Shown one piece after another: positions 11,914 through 20,501 of a stretch of 64,000 nucleotides of DNA (within the stretch, counting starts at the first letter, position 1; each line of letters begins with the position of its first letter). Source of the stretch: Kitasatospora humi (GTDB lineage Bacteria; Actinomycetota; Actinomycetes; Streptomycetales; Streptomycetaceae); NCBI RefSeq assembly GCF_020907985.1, contig NZ_JAJJPA010000006.1, forward strand, positions 1 to 64,000. The letters run 5' to 3'. Made by a program: the position numbers and the translations under genes. The notes under the pieces are model-generated. The model was not told where the DNA came from. It did no database searches and saw only the letters and a list, made by a program, of their open reading frames with translations.

Positions 11914-12996
11914 ATGGTTGTCCTGGATGTGGTCGTCGGAGTGCTGGTCACAGTGGTAGTGCTCAGCGCGGTGCTGGCCGCTGCGAGCGTGCGGGTGGTC
12001 CAGCAGTGGCAGCGCGGGGTGGTGTTCCGGTTCGGCAAGGTCCGCGACCAGCTCCGCCCGCCGGGGCTGGTGGTGCTGATGCCGGTGGCCGACCGGCTGC
12101 GCCGGGTGAACGTGCAGATCGTCACCATGCCGGTGCCGGCCCAGGAGGGCATCACCCGGGACAACGTGACCGTCCGGGTCGACGCGGTGGTGTACTTCAA
12201 GGTGGTCGATCCGGTGAAGGCCACCGTCAATGTGCAGGACTACCAGTTCGCGATCTCCCAGGTCGCTCAGACCTCGCTGCGTTCGATCATCGGCAAGAGC
12301 GAGCTGGACGACCTGCTGGCCAACCGGGAGCCCATCAACCAGGGCCTGGAGCTGATGCTGGACAGCCCGGCGCTGGGTTGGGGCATCGAGATCGACCGGG
12401 TGGAGATCAAGGACGTCGCACTGCCCGAGTCGATGAAGCGCTCGATGGCCCGGCAGGCCGAGGCCGACCGTGAGCGGCGGGCCCGGATCATCACCGCGGA
12501 CGGCGAGTACCAGGCCAGCAAGCAGCTCTCCGAGGCGGCCTCGATCATGAGCGCCACACCGGCCGCGCTCCAGCTCCGGCTGCTGCAGACGGTGGTGGAG
12601 GTGGCCGCCGAGAAGAACTCCACGCTGGTGCTGCCGTTCCCGGTCGAGCTGCTGCGGTTCCTGGACAGCGCGAGCCAGGCCCAGGTGGAGAACGCCCGGG
12701 CCCGGATCGCGGAGGTCCGGGACCAGGTCGAGGAGGCGCGGGAACAGGTCGAGGAGGCCCGGGGCGAGGCCGAGGAGGCGCGCGAGCAGGTCGAGGAGGC
12801 CCGGGGCGAGGCCGAGGAGGCGCGGGAACAGGCCGAGGAGGCCCGGGGCGAGGCCGAGCGGCCCCGGGTTCAGGCCGACGGGGTCGCTCCGGCCGTGCCA
12901 CCCGTCGACGAGGCCCCGCCGCCCGCCCCGGTGGAGGCGCCGTCGGTGGACGCTCCCCCGCCGCTGGACGCCGCCAGGCCCGGGCCGCGCCGGTAG
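11914..12996 (+). CDS. SPFH/Band 7 (stomatin/prohibitin-like) membrane protein with coiled-coil tail
   Basis: Membrane scaffold protein of 360 residues. One N-terminal transmembrane segment (about residues 2-25, Val/Leu-rich) is followed by the SPFH domain: QQWQRGVVFRFGKV, PVADRLRRVN, DNVTVRVDAVVYFKV, SIIGKSELDDLL and GIEIDRVEIKDVALPESM, all stomatin hallmarks. A helical region ends near SQAQVENAR, then comes a coiled coil of EEAREQVEEARGEA repeats (about residues 273-314) encoded by three tandem 42-bp units, and finally a Pro/Ala-rich tail. Start ATG at 11914. The last 127 bases overlap, in antisense, the 3' end of the convergent APC permease gene. Confidence 0.92.
   Translation: MVVLDVVVGVLVTVVVLSAVLAAASVRVVQQWQRGVVFRFGKVRDQLRPPGLVVLMPVADRLRRVNVQIVTMPVPAQEGITRDNVTVRVDAVVYFKVVDPVKATVNVQDYQFAISQVAQTSLRSIIGKSELDDLLANREPINQGLELMLDSPALGWGIEIDRVEIKDVALPESMKRSMARQAEADRERRARIITADGEYQASKQLSEAASIMSATPAALQLRLLQTVVEVAAEKNSTLVLPFPVELLRFLDSASQAQVENARARIAEVRDQVEEAREQVEEARGEAEEAREQVEEARGEAEEAREQAEEARGEAERPRVQADGVAPAVPPVDEAPPPAPVEAPSVDAPPPLDAARPGPRR
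12730..12855 (+). repeat. Three tandem 42-bp units encoding the SPFH coiled coil
   Basis: Exactly three 42-bp units starting GAGGAGGCGCGGGAACAGGT, each made of two 21-bp halves, encode the heptad pattern EEAR(E/G)(Q/E)(V/A). Copy-number change would preserve frame and lengthen or shorten the coiled coil by 14 residues. Confidence 0.9.
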
Positions 12997-14384
12997 TAGG
13001 CGCTCCCAGCGATCCAGTACCAGGCCATCGGCAGCAGTCCGACGGCCAGCCCGCCCAGCCCGATGGCCAGCTGGGCGCCCGGCAGGGTGCGGCAGTTCTC
13101 CACGAACAGGAAGGCCATGAAGACCGCCCCGGACAGCGGCCAGACCCCGATGAACACGGCATTGGCCACCGAGCGGAGCACCAGCCTGCGGTATGCGACC
13201 ACCACCGCCAGGCCGGCCAGCGCGTAGTAGACCGAGATCTGCAGGCCGATCGCGGCCACCGCGTCGGCGAGGATCCTGCTGACCGAGCCCAGCGCGTTGG
13301 AGCCGACGAACAGCCCCAGCGACACCACGACCACCACGGCCAGCGCCACCCAGGGCGTCTGCCAGCGCCGGTGGGCCAGCCCGAAGACGCCCGGCACGGT
13401 GCGGTCCCGGCCCATCGCGAAGAGCGAGCGGGTCACCTGGATCAGCGTGGTCTCCAGAGTGGCGATGGTGGAGAGCATCACCGCCAGCACCATGACCTTG
13501 CCCCCGGCGCCCGGCCAGACCGTGTCGCCCAGGGTGGTGAGGAACGGCGGCGCGTCCTTGGCCGTGAGGTCCTGCTGACTGATGATCAGGTTGACCGCGA
13601 TGGTGACGATCTCGAAGAGCGCGAACACCCCGAGCACCCCGACCAGTCCGCCGACGCCGGAGTTGCGACGGCTGTCGGTGGTCTCCTCGCTGAGGTTGGC
13701 CGTGACGTCCCAGCCCCAGAAGTAGAAGGCGGCGACGAGCGCGGCCGCCGCGAACCCCTTGACCCCGCCGAAGTGCCCGAAGCCCCACAGCCAGCTCCAG
13801 GAGAACCGGGCCGCGTGCCCGCCGTGCACCAGCGCCGCGATGCCGAAGGCGGCCAGGATCGCGACCTCCACTCCCGTCATGATCCACTGCGCCCTGGCGG
13901 TGATCCGGGCGCCGAGCAGCACCAGGCCGGCCATCACCAGGAAGCAGCCGGCCCCGACCCCGGTGGCCGCCCAGGTGTCGCGCGACAGCGAGTCCGAGAA
14001 CAACGACAGGGTGTACTGCCCGGCCGGCAGCGAACCGGCCACCATGAAGATGGTCGCCGAGACGACCAGCGACCAGCCGGCCAGGAAGCCCAGCGCGGGG
14101 TGCAGCGCCCGGCCGACCCAGGAGTAGCTGGCGCCGGCGTTGACGTCCAGGCGGCCCAGGTAGTTGAAGGCCCAGGCGATGCCGAGCATGGGTATGGCGC
14201 ACCAGAGCAGCGCGGCCGGGCCTACCAGCCCGGCCGCGCCCGCCAGGACGGCGGTGGTGGAGGCCAGTGAGTAGGCGGGCGCGCTGCCGGCCACCGCCAT
14301 CACGACGGTGTCTGCGGCGCCGAGGACATCGGCCCTCAGGCCGCCTCGCTGACCGGCCTGAGACGTTCTGGGTGCTTGCGGCAC
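12870..14384 (-). CDS. APC-superfamily amino-acid permease
   Basis: Integral membrane transporter of 504 residues with about 12 hydrophobic segments. It begins with the APC signature around helix 1 (VVMAVAGSAPAYSLASTTAVLAG), has GASYSWVGRALHP after helix 2 and the helix-8 region ETTLIQVTRSLFAMGRDR with HRRWQTPW, typical of the amino acid-polyamine-organocation family. The GTG start at 14384 has GGAGGGTG 8 bases upstream. The last 30 residues are Gly/Ser/Thr-rich and unlike a normal permease tail; this part is encoded antisense to the Pro-rich tail of the SPFH gene. Substrate not determinable; a permease also lies near metH and mshC in mycobacteria (ansP1), so the position may be conserved. 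Confidence 0.92.
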   Translation of the reverse strand: MPQAPRTSQAGQRGGLRADVLGAADTVVMAVAGSAPAYSLASTTAVLAGAAGLVGPAALLWCAIPMLGIAWAFNYLGRLDVNAGASYSWVGRALHPALGFLAGWSLVVSATIFMVAGSLPAGQYTLSLFSDSLSRDTWAATGVGAGCFLVMAGLVLLGARITARAQWIMTGVEVAILAAFGIAALVHGGHAARFSWSWLWGFGHFGGVKGFAAAALVAAFYFWGWDVTANLSEETTDSRRNSGVGGLVGVLGVFALFEIVTIAVNLIISQQDLTAKDAPPFLTTLGDTVWPGAGGKVMVLAVMLSTIATLETTLIQVTRSLFAMGRDRTVPGVFGLAHRRWQTPWVALAVVVVVSLGLFVGSNALGSVSRILADAVAAIGLQISVYYALAGLAVVVAYRRLVLRSVANAVFIGVWPLSGAVFMAFLFVENCRTLPGAQLAIGLGGLAVGLLPMAWYWIAGSAYYRRGPGLAASSGGGASTDGASTGAGGGASSTGGTAGATPSA

Positions 14385-14550
14385 GGGACCACCCTCCGGA
14401 TCAAGGAGCGGCGAAAGTGGCCCATATGCTGGCGGCTGCCGTGTGACGGAGGCAATGCCCGTGACGGAACGAATCCGTCCGGACGACCGATCGCACGCAT
14501 TCCGCGGCCCGACTGCTGTTCGGCCACGGAATCCGCAGGCCCGATGCGAA

Positions 14551-14584
14551 GGGGCCGTCGATCCGGTGTCGGATCGACGGCCCC
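14551..14584 (-). terminator. Hairpin terminator after mshC
   Basis: Perfect 14-bp stem GGGGCCGTCGATCC / GGATCGACGGCCCC with loop GGTGTC, 26 bases beyond the mshC stop. Confidence 0.8.
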
Positions 14585-14609
14585 TCGCCTGACAGCCTGC
14601 CAGTTGCCC

Positions 14610-15839
14610 TTACAGCGCGACACCCAGTAGGGCGTCCACGGTGCGCGAGACCAGGCCCGGCGCCCCGGTGTCGGTGCCGCCCTCGGCGGTCTGGGTGGCG
14701 GCCCAGCGGTCCACGGCGGCCAGCGCGGCGGGCGCGTTCAGGTCGTCGGCGAGCGCGGCGCGCACCTCGGCGAGCAGCGCCTCGGCCGACGGGCCGTCCG
14801 GGCGGGAGACCGCGGCCCGCCAGCGGGCCAGCCGCTCGACGGCCGCGTCCAGGACCTCCTTGGTCCACTCCCAGTCGCTGCGGTAGTGCCGGGAGAGCAG
14901 CGCCAGGCGGATCGCCGACGGGTCGACGCCCTCGCGGCGCAGCGCCGAGACGAAGACCAGGTTGCCGCGGGACTTGGACATCTTGTGCCCGTCCAGGCCC
15001 ACCATCCCGGCGTGCACGTAGGCCCGCGCGAACGGGTGGACGCCGGTGGCCGCCTGGGCGTGCGCGGCGCCCATCTCGTGGTGCGGGAACGACAGGTCGC
15101 TGCCGCCGCCCTGGATGTCGAAGCCCATGTCCAGGTATTCCAGCGCGATGGCCACGCACTCGATGTGCCAGCCGGGGCGGCCGTGGCCGAGCTCGGTGTC
15201 CCAGGCGGGCTCACCCGGGCGGGCCGAGAGCCAGAGCAGCGCGTCCAGCGGGTGGCGCTTGCCCGGGCGGTCCGGGTCGCCGCCGCGCTCGGCGAAGACC
15301 GGCAGCATCTGCTCCCGGGTCAGCCCCGAGACCTCGCCGAAGTGCGGGTCGGCCTCGACGGAGAAGTAGATGTCGCCGTCCAGCTCGTACGCGGCGCCGC
15401 ACGCGAGCAGCTTCTTGACCAGCGGGACGATCCACGGGATCGACTCGACCGCGCCGATGTACTGGGCCGGCGGCAGGATCCGCAGGGCGGTCATGTCCTC
15501 GCGGAACAGCGCCGTCTCGCGCTCGGCCAGCTTCGTCCAGTCCTGACCGGTGGCGACCGCGCGCTCCAGCAGCGGGTCGTCCACGTCGGTCACGTTCTGC
15601 ACGTAGTGGACGCGGTACCCCGCGTCCCGCCAGACCCGCTGGATCAGGTCGAAGGCGTTGTAGGTGGCGGCGTGGCCCAGGTGGGTGGCGTCGTACGGGG
15701 TGATGCCGCAGACGTAGATGCGGGCGGTGTCGCCCTCGGGCACCAGCTCCCGGACGGTTCCGGTGGCGGTGTCGTGGACGCGGAGCGGGAGTCCCTGACC
15801 GGGTAGGGCGGGAACCTCGGAAGCGGGCCAGGCATGCAT
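14610..15839 (-). CDS. mshC: L-cysteine:1D-myo-inositol 2-amino-2-deoxy-alpha-D-glucopyranoside ligase
   Basis: ATP-dependent ligase of mycothiol biosynthesis: activates cysteine as an adenylate and joins it to glucosaminyl-inositol. The 409-residue protein is cysteinyl-tRNA-synthetase-like but short, lacking the anticodon-binding region, as MshC does. It begins [14 protein letters not shown], identical to the start I know for streptomycete MshC. Zinc-site and active-site elements are visible: [16 protein letters not shown] (Cys ligand plus HIGH-like motif), [15 protein letters not shown] and the KMSKS loop HKMSKSRGN. The C-terminus ends in a family-typical ALLGVAL. It follows the SCO1664-like gene after 126 bases. 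The ribosome site is weak. Confidence 0.98.
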   Translation of the reverse strand: MHAWPASEVPALPGQGLPLRVHDTATGTVRELVPEGDTARIYVCGITPYDATHLGHAATYNAFDLIQRVWRDAGYRVHYVQNVTDVDDPLLERAVATGQDWTKLAERETALFREDMTALRILPPAQYIGAVESIPWIVPLVKKLLACGAAYELDGDIYFSVEADPHFGEVSGLTREQMLPVFAERGGDPDRPGKRHPLDALLWLSARPGEPAWDTELGHGRPGWHIECVAIALEYLDMGFDIQGGGSDLSFPHHEMGAAHAQAATGVHPFARAYVHAGMVGLDGHKMSKSRGNLVFVSALRREGVDPSAIRLALLSRHYRSDWEWTKEVLDAAVERLARWRAAVSRPDGPSAEALLAEVRAALADDLNAPAALAAVDRWAATQTAEGGTDTGAPGLVSRTVDALLGVAL

Positions 15840-15965
15840 GGAAAGGACTCTAACCTTCCGATCATTTGAGAGGCTAACCAGTCAGCAGAATCGGCTGAAA
15901 CGAACAGCCTCGATCATGAAGGTCACGAGGGCGGGAATAAATTCCCGGCCCGGGCGCCGATGTGA

Positions 15966-16877
15966 CTAGACCGGCGGCCAGGGGATCGACGGCCAGTCGT
16001 CCGAGGGCACCGGGTGCCTGCGGCTGCGCAGCAGCTCGGCGGTGCGCTCCCGAGCGGCCGTCAGCTCAGCGGCCGTCAGGTGCTCGGCGAGCCGGGCCCC
16101 CAGTGCACCGTCCAGCTCGGCGGCCAGCCGGCCGAGCACCTCCACCGCCTCCTCGGTGAGCGGCTGGTCCGCCCAGCCCCAGAGCAGGGTGCGCAGCTTG
16201 CCGGTGGTGGCGAAGGTCACCCCATGGTCAATGCCGTAGAGCCGGCCGTCGGCCGCCGGCAGCAGGTGGCCGCCCTTGCGGTCGGCGTTGTTGAGCACCG
16301 CGTCCACCACCGCCAGTCGGCGCAGGCGCTCGTCGTCGGCGTGCACCAGCAGCGCCCGGCGGCCCCCGCCCACCTCGGCCTCGACGATCGGCAGCCAGCC
16401 CGGCTCGGGACCGCTCGGGTCCTGCAGTGCCAGCAGCGGGGCGGCCCGCTGGTCGGGTTCCACCCAGATCTGCACCATCCCCGGGCCGAACGGCCCCTCC
16501 CGCAGCACGGTCGGCGGTATCAGCGGCCAGCCGGTGGCCGCCGCCAGCTCGTACGCCGCCACCTCGCGGCCGGCCAGCGTGCCGTCCGGGAAGTCCCAGA
16601 GCGGGCGCTCGCCACGGACCGGCTTGTAGACGCAGCAGGCGGTCACGCCGTTCAGCGTGCTGGAGCAGTAGAGGACGGCGTTGGAGGCATCGGTGAGCTG
16701 CCCGTGCACGATGAGCTCGCCGGAGCGCAGCAGCTCCAGGGCGGCCGGCACGTCGGCGGCCAGCGCGGCGGCGGTCACCGGGTCGACGTCGGGTATCCCG
16801 GCCGCCGGCAGGTCGGCCGCGGTCCCGGGGGTGTCCTGGTTGGTGTTCAGCGCTTGTAACCGTTCTGGCGCGGGCAC
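15966..16877 (-). CDS. SCO1664-family protein (PI3/4-kinase-like fold)
   Basis: Protein of 303 residues belonging to a conserved actinobacterial family represented by SCO1664 and, by gene order, Rv2133c. Characteristic blocks are GQLTDASNAVLYC, CVYKPVRGERPLWDFP, REVAAYELAAATGW, PPTVLREGPFGPGMVQIW, VVDAVLNNADRKGGHLLP and YGIDHGVTFAT. The NNADRKGGH and DHGVTF segments resemble the catalytic and metal loops of PI3/4-kinase-like folds, so an ATP-dependent activity is possible but unproven. The GTG at 16877 overlaps the DUF3090 gene by 31 bases and has GAGGG 6 bases upstream, indicating translational coupling. Confidence 0.92.
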   Translation of the reverse strand: MPAPERLQALNTNQDTPGTAADLPAAGIPDVDPVTAAALAADVPAALELLRSGELIVHGQLTDASNAVLYCSSTLNGVTACCVYKPVRGERPLWDFPDGTLAGREVAAYELAAATGWPLIPPTVLREGPFGPGMVQIWVEPDQRAAPLLALQDPSGPEPGWLPIVEAEVGGGRRALLVHADDERLRRLAVVDAVLNNADRKGGHLLPAADGRLYGIDHGVTFATTGKLRTLLWGWADQPLTEEAVEVLGRLAAELDGALGARLAEHLTAAELTAARERTAELLRSRRHPVPSDDWPSIPWPPV

Positions 16878-17416
16878 AGGTGGCCCTCGGGGTCGAGCGG
16901 AAGGTTGCAGAACGGACAGGGCTTGCGCCCCGCCGCCACCAGGTCCAGCGCGCGCTTGGCGAACACCCGGGCCATCGCCCCGGTCAGCCGCACCCGCAGC
17001 AGGTCCGGACCGTTCTCCTCGTCATCGAAGGCCAGCTCGACGGCCTCGTCGTCCTCGGCGTCCTCCAGCACCGCCTGCGCCTCGACCACCAGGATGCCGT
17101 CGCTGGCGTCCCAGGCCAGCGCCATGGTGCCGACCCTGAACTCCTGCTCCAGCGGCAGGTCCAGCGGCGCGGTGTCGATCAGCTCCGTCGGCGCGACCGC
17201 CGGGATCGGCGCCTGGCCGCCGCTGCGGCGCAGCGCCTCGTCCAGCACCTCGTCGACCCGCTCGGCGAGCGCCGCCACCTGTGTCTTCTCCAGCAGCACA
17301 CTGGTGATCCGGCCGCGCGCACTGGCCTGCAGGAAGAACGCCCGCGAGCCGGGTTGGCCGACGGTGCCGGCCACGAACCGCTCGGGCTGGTCGTAGAAGA
17401 AGACCTGTCGGGGCAC
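16847..17416 (-). CDS. DUF3090-family protein (SCO1665/Rv2134c-like)
   Basis: Conserved actinobacterial protein of unknown function, 189 residues. The N-terminus MPRQVFFYDQPERFVAGTVGQPG and the block RAFFLQASARGRITSVLLEKTQV are typical of DUF3090. The middle (about 100-150) is acidic. The C-terminus carries a small treble-clef-like zinc site, CPFCNLPLDPEGHLC. The start is GTG at 17416 with GGAG 8 bases upstream. Its 3' end encodes the start of the SCO1664-like gene in another frame, and the histidine phosphatase gene lies 55 bases upstream. The same trio is adjacent in mycobacteria, suggesting a shared but undefined role. Confidence 0.94.
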   Translation of the reverse strand: MPRQVFFYDQPERFVAGTVGQPGSRAFFLQASARGRITSVLLEKTQVAALAERVDEVLDEALRRSGGQAPIPAVAPTELIDTAPLDLPLEQEFRVGTMALAWDASDGILVVEAQAVLEDAEDDEAVELAFDDEENGPDLLRVRLTGAMARVFAKRALDLVAAGRKPCPFCNLPLDPEGHLCPRQNGYKR

Positions 17417-17471
17417 TCTCTCGCTCCGGTGGTGTGAAGAACAGTGTCTTAGACGGGCTACGGGTGCGCTT

Positions 17472-18173
17472 TCACCCTACGGCGTCCGCACCCGTGGAGC
17501 CGCCGACCACGGCGTCGCCGGTGCTCGCGCCGGACGGCTTGGGACGCAGGCCGGAGAGGTCCCCGGTGTCGCCCATCCGCAGCAGGAACGGCCGCAGCGG
17601 GGTGTAGCGGATCGCGGTGACCGAGGCGGGGTCCACGTTGATCCGCTGGAAGTGGTCCAGGTGCAGGCCGAGCGCGTCGGCCACGATCGCCTTGATCACG
17701 TCGCCGTGGGTGCAGGCCAGCCACACCGCGTCCGGCCCGTGCTCGGCGGCGATCTTCTCGTCCCACTCCCGGGCCGCCGCCACCGTGCGGTGGCTGAGCG
17801 CCCGCAGCGACTCGCCGCCCGGAAAGGCCGCGGCCGACGCGTGGTCCTGCACCGTGCGCCAGAGCGGCTCGGTGGCCAACTCGCGCAACGGGCGCCCGGT
17901 CCACTCCCCGTAGTGGCACTCGCCCAGCCGGTCGTCCACGGTCGGCTCGCCCAACTCGGGCCGGGCCGCCAGCAGCGGCTCCAGGGTCTGGCGGCAGCGC
18001 TCCAGCGGGCTGCTGACCGCGAGCGCCAGCGGCACCCCGGCCAACCGCTCGACCAGCTCGGCGGCCTGGGCCCGGCCGGTCCCGTCCAAGTCCACTCCCG
18101 GGGTCCAACCCGCGAGGATCCCGGCTGAGTTCGCGGTCGACCGGCCATGGCGTACCAGCAGCAGTGTGGGCAT
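17472..18173 (-). CDS. Histidine phosphatase family protein (MSMEG_4193-like)
   Basis: Phosphoglycerate-mutase-fold phosphatase of 233 residues. The catalytic RHG motif is in LLLVRHGRSTANSAG at the N-terminus; the second-half His is in LACTHGDVIKA; the acidic proton donor region is GECHYGEWTGRPL. The protein ends with a Gly/Ala-rich tail. It is first in a minus-strand group followed by DUF3090, the SCO1664-like gene and mshC, an order shared with Rv2135c-Rv2130c. Start ATG at 18173, next to the divergent CorA-like gene. The substrate is unknown. Confidence 0.93.
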   Translation of the reverse strand: MPTLLLVRHGRSTANSAGILAGWTPGVDLDGTGRAQAAELVERLAGVPLALAVSSPLERCRQTLEPLLAARPELGEPTVDDRLGECHYGEWTGRPLRELATEPLWRTVQDHASAAAFPGGESLRALSHRTVAAAREWDEKIAAEHGPDAVWLACTHGDVIKAIVADALGLHLDHFQRINVDPASVTAIRYTPLRPFLLRMGDTGDLSGLRPKPSGASTGDAVVGGSTGADAVG

Positions 18174-18243
18174 GCCCCCAGCCTAGACGGTGGCCGCGAG
18201 CCGCTCCCGACCCCGGGCGGTCCCGGCGGTCAGAATGGGAGGC

Positions 18244-19293
18244 GTGATCGTGGACTCGGCGCGCTACCGGGACGGCCGTCGCCTGGCCGGCCCGGGCACC
18301 GCCGCGCCGGACGGCGGCTTCGTCTGGATCGGCCTGGCGGAGCCGGGCGCGACGGAGTTCGCGCAGGTGGGAGCGGTCGCCGGACTGCCGGCCGGGCTGG
18401 TGGCGCAGGCCCTGGGCACTCCGCGGGGCGCCGGGGTGACCCGGTATCCGCAGGCGCTGCTGGTGGTGCTGCCCACGGTCGAACGGCCGCCCGGCCGCCC
18501 GCACGAGGTGACGACCGGTCAGCTGCTGGTGCTGGTCGGCGATGCCTTCGTGCTGACGGTACGCCACGGCCCGGTCGGGCCCATGAGGGGTCTGCGGGCC
18601 CGGCTGGAGCAGCAGCCGCTCACTCTCACCGACGGGCCCACCGCCGTCCTCCACGAGGTCTGCGCCGCCACCGTCGACACCTGTCTGGCGGCGCTCGCCG
18701 CCGACCCCGGCTCCCGGGTGCTGCGCGCGGCGGCCCGGCAGGCGCTGGCGCCGCTGCGCGAGCTCGCCGCCGGGCCGCTGCCCGGTCTGCGGGCAGCCGC
18801 GGAGCGGCTGGCCGCCGCCGGGGCGCCGGCTGCCGCGCCCGGACCCGGACCCGGACCCGGTACCGAGGAGCCGCCGGGCGGCGGCCTCTCGCGCGGCGGG
18901 TGGCCGGACGGCGACGTGGCGCGCGCCGAGGGGCCCGGCGGCGAACCCGCGCACGGCGGGTGGCCGGGCGATGGGTCAACGGCCGAGCCGCCGGGCGGTG
19001 GCGCGTCACCGGCCGAGCCGCCGGGCGATGGGTCACCGACGGAGCCGCCGGGCGGCGGCGCGTCACCGGCCGAGCCGCCGGAGAGCGACGTGCCGCACGC
19101 CGGGCCGCCGGGCGGTGAGCTGCGCCGGCTGGGCGCCTGGGGGGCGCTGGCCGTTCCGCCGCTGCTGCTCGGCGGGTACGCGCTCGCCGACCGGTCCGCC
19201 GCCGTGCCGTACGGGTACCCGCTGGCGTTCGGCGCCACCGCCCTGGTCTGCGGCGCCCTGCACCGGCTGTTCAAGCGCGGCGGCTGGCTGTGA
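18244..19293 (+). CDS. CorA-like membrane protein with low-complexity insert
   Basis: Related to the CorA Mg2+/Co2+ transporter family: the cytoplasmic N-domain has VDSARYRDGRR, FVWIGLAEPG, LLVVLPTVE, LLVLVGDAFVLTVRHG and PTAVLHEVCAATVD, and two hydrophobic segments lie at the C-terminus (about 300-345). The pore signature GMN is not present, and between the two parts (about 200-290) the expected long helices are replaced by a Gly/Pro/Glu-rich insert with repeated EPPGGGASPAEPPGDG-like units. Transport function is therefore doubtful. The start is uncertain: GTG 18244 matches family starts (IVD), ATG 18235 and GTG 18250 are alternatives around the GGGAGG site. Length from 18244 is 349 residues. 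Confidence 0.75.
   Translation: MIVDSARYRDGRRLAGPGTAAPDGGFVWIGLAEPGATEFAQVGAVAGLPAGLVAQALGTPRGAGVTRYPQALLVVLPTVERPPGRPHEVTTGQLLVLVGDAFVLTVRHGPVGPMRGLRARLEQQPLTLTDGPTAVLHEVCAATVDTCLAALAADPGSRVLRAAARQALAPLRELAAGPLPGLRAAAERLAAAGAPAAAPGPGPGPGTEEPPGGGLSRGGWPDGDVARAEGPGGEPAHGGWPGDGSTAEPPGGGASPAEPPGDGSPTEPPGGGASPAEPPESDVPHAGPPGGELRRLGAWGALAVPPLLLGGYALADRSAAVPYGYPLAFGATALVCGALHRLFKRGGWL
18850..19110 (+). repeat. Degenerate GC-rich repeats inside the CorA-like gene
   Basis: Imperfect repeats built on GAGCCGCCGGGCGGTGGCGC and GAGCCGCCGGGCGATGGGTC units encode the Pro/Gly/Glu insert. The frame stays open throughout, which suggests expansion by slippage with selection for frame. Confidence 0.75.
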
Positions 19294-19303
19294 CCGGCCG
19301 CCG

Positions 19304-20350
19304 TCAGGCCAGTCCGGCCAGTTCCAGGGCCTCCACCCCGGTGCGCAGGGCGGCCACCCGCTCGTCCAGGGTCCATCCGGTCGGCGCCAGGGTCAGGGTG
19401 GTCACCCCGGCGTCGGCGTAGGCGCGCATCCGGTCGGCGATCCGCTCCCTGGTGCCGAGCAGGGAGACGGCGTCGATCAGGTCGTGCGGCAGGGCGGCGG
19501 CCGCGCCCTGCTTGTCGCCGGCCAGGTAGCGCCGCTGGACCTCGGCCGCGGCCTCCTCGTATCCCATTCGGCAGGCCAGCCGGTTGTAGAAGTTCTGCTC
19601 CTTGCTGCCCATCCCCCCGACGTAGAGCGCCACGTAGTCGCGCATCGAGTCGGCCGCCGCCGTGACGTCGTCGCCGACCGCGATGTTGACCGTGGGGCAG
19701 AGGTCGAAGCCGTCCAGCGTCAGCCCGGCCTTGGCCCGGCCGGCGCGCAGCGGGTCGAGCGACAGCCCGGCGTGCTCGGGCGAGAAGAAGATGCCGAGCC
19801 AGCCGTCGGCGATCTCGCCGGTCTGCTCCAGGTTCTTCGGGCCGATCGCGGCGATGTACAGCGGGATGTGCTCGCGCACCGGATGCACCGTCAGCTTCAG
19901 CGGCTTGCCGGGGCCGTCGGGCAGCGGCAGCGTCCAGTGGGCACCCTGGTGCGTCAGCCGCTCCCGGGACATCGCCTTGCGGATGATCTCCACGTACTCC
20001 CGGGTGCGGCCCAGCGGCTTGTCGAACCTGACGCCGTACCAGCCCTCCGACACCTGCGGCCCGGAGACCCCGAGGCCGAGCCGGAACCGGCCGCCGGAGA
20101 GGGTGTCCAGGGTGGCCGCCGTCATCGCGGTCATCGCCGGGGTCCGGGCCGGGATCTGGAAGATCGACGAGCCGACGTCGATCCGCTCGGTCCTGGCGGC
20201 GACGAACGCGAGCACCGTGGCGGCGTCCGAACCGTACGCCTCGGCCGCCCAGCAGACCGCGTAGCCGAGCCGGTCGGCCTCCTGGGCGACCGCGATGTTG
20301 TCGGCGTCCATGCCGAGTCCCCAGTAGCCGAGGTTGATGCCGAGTCGCAT
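19304..20350 (-). CDS. LLM-class F420-dependent oxidoreductase
   Basis: Luciferase-like (bacterial luciferase fold) oxidoreductase of 348 residues, expected to use coenzyme F420. Typical blocks are MRLGINLGYWG, ADRLGYAVCWAAEAYGSDA, ERIDVGSSIFQIPARTPAMTAM, LDTLSGGRFRLGLGVSGPQVSEGWYG, and a C-terminal AGVTTLTLAP. These match the F420-dependent subgroup that includes methylene-H4MPT reductase-like proteins. ATG 20350 is preferred over GTG 20359 because GGGAAAGG is 10 bases from the ATG and only one from the GTG. The gene ends 10 bases from the convergent CorA-like gene. Substrate unknown. Confidence 0.92.
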   Translation of the reverse strand: MRLGINLGYWGLGMDADNIAVAQEADRLGYAVCWAAEAYGSDAATVLAFVAARTERIDVGSSIFQIPARTPAMTAMTAATLDTLSGGRFRLGLGVSGPQVSEGWYGVRFDKPLGRTREYVEIIRKAMSRERLTHQGAHWTLPLPDGPGKPLKLTVHPVREHIPLYIAAIGPKNLEQTGEIADGWLGIFFSPEHAGLSLDPLRAGRAKAGLTLDGFDLCPTVNIAVGDDVTAAADSMRDYVALYVGGMGSKEQNFYNRLACRMGYEEAAAEVQRRYLAGDKQGAAAALPHDLIDAVSLLGTRERIADRMRAYADAGVTTLTLAPTGWTLDERVAALRTGVEALELAGLA

Positions 20351-20501
20351 GACGTGCACGCCTTTCCCGAGGAGCCGTTGCGGGCCACGGTAGCGGCGGC
20401 CGCACCCCCCTTGCTACCGACGGGTAGGCGTGGCGCGCGTCACATCGCGGCGGGCTGCGGTTACGATCATGGTCACCGAGAGTGAGGGGGTCCTGCCGCC
20501 C

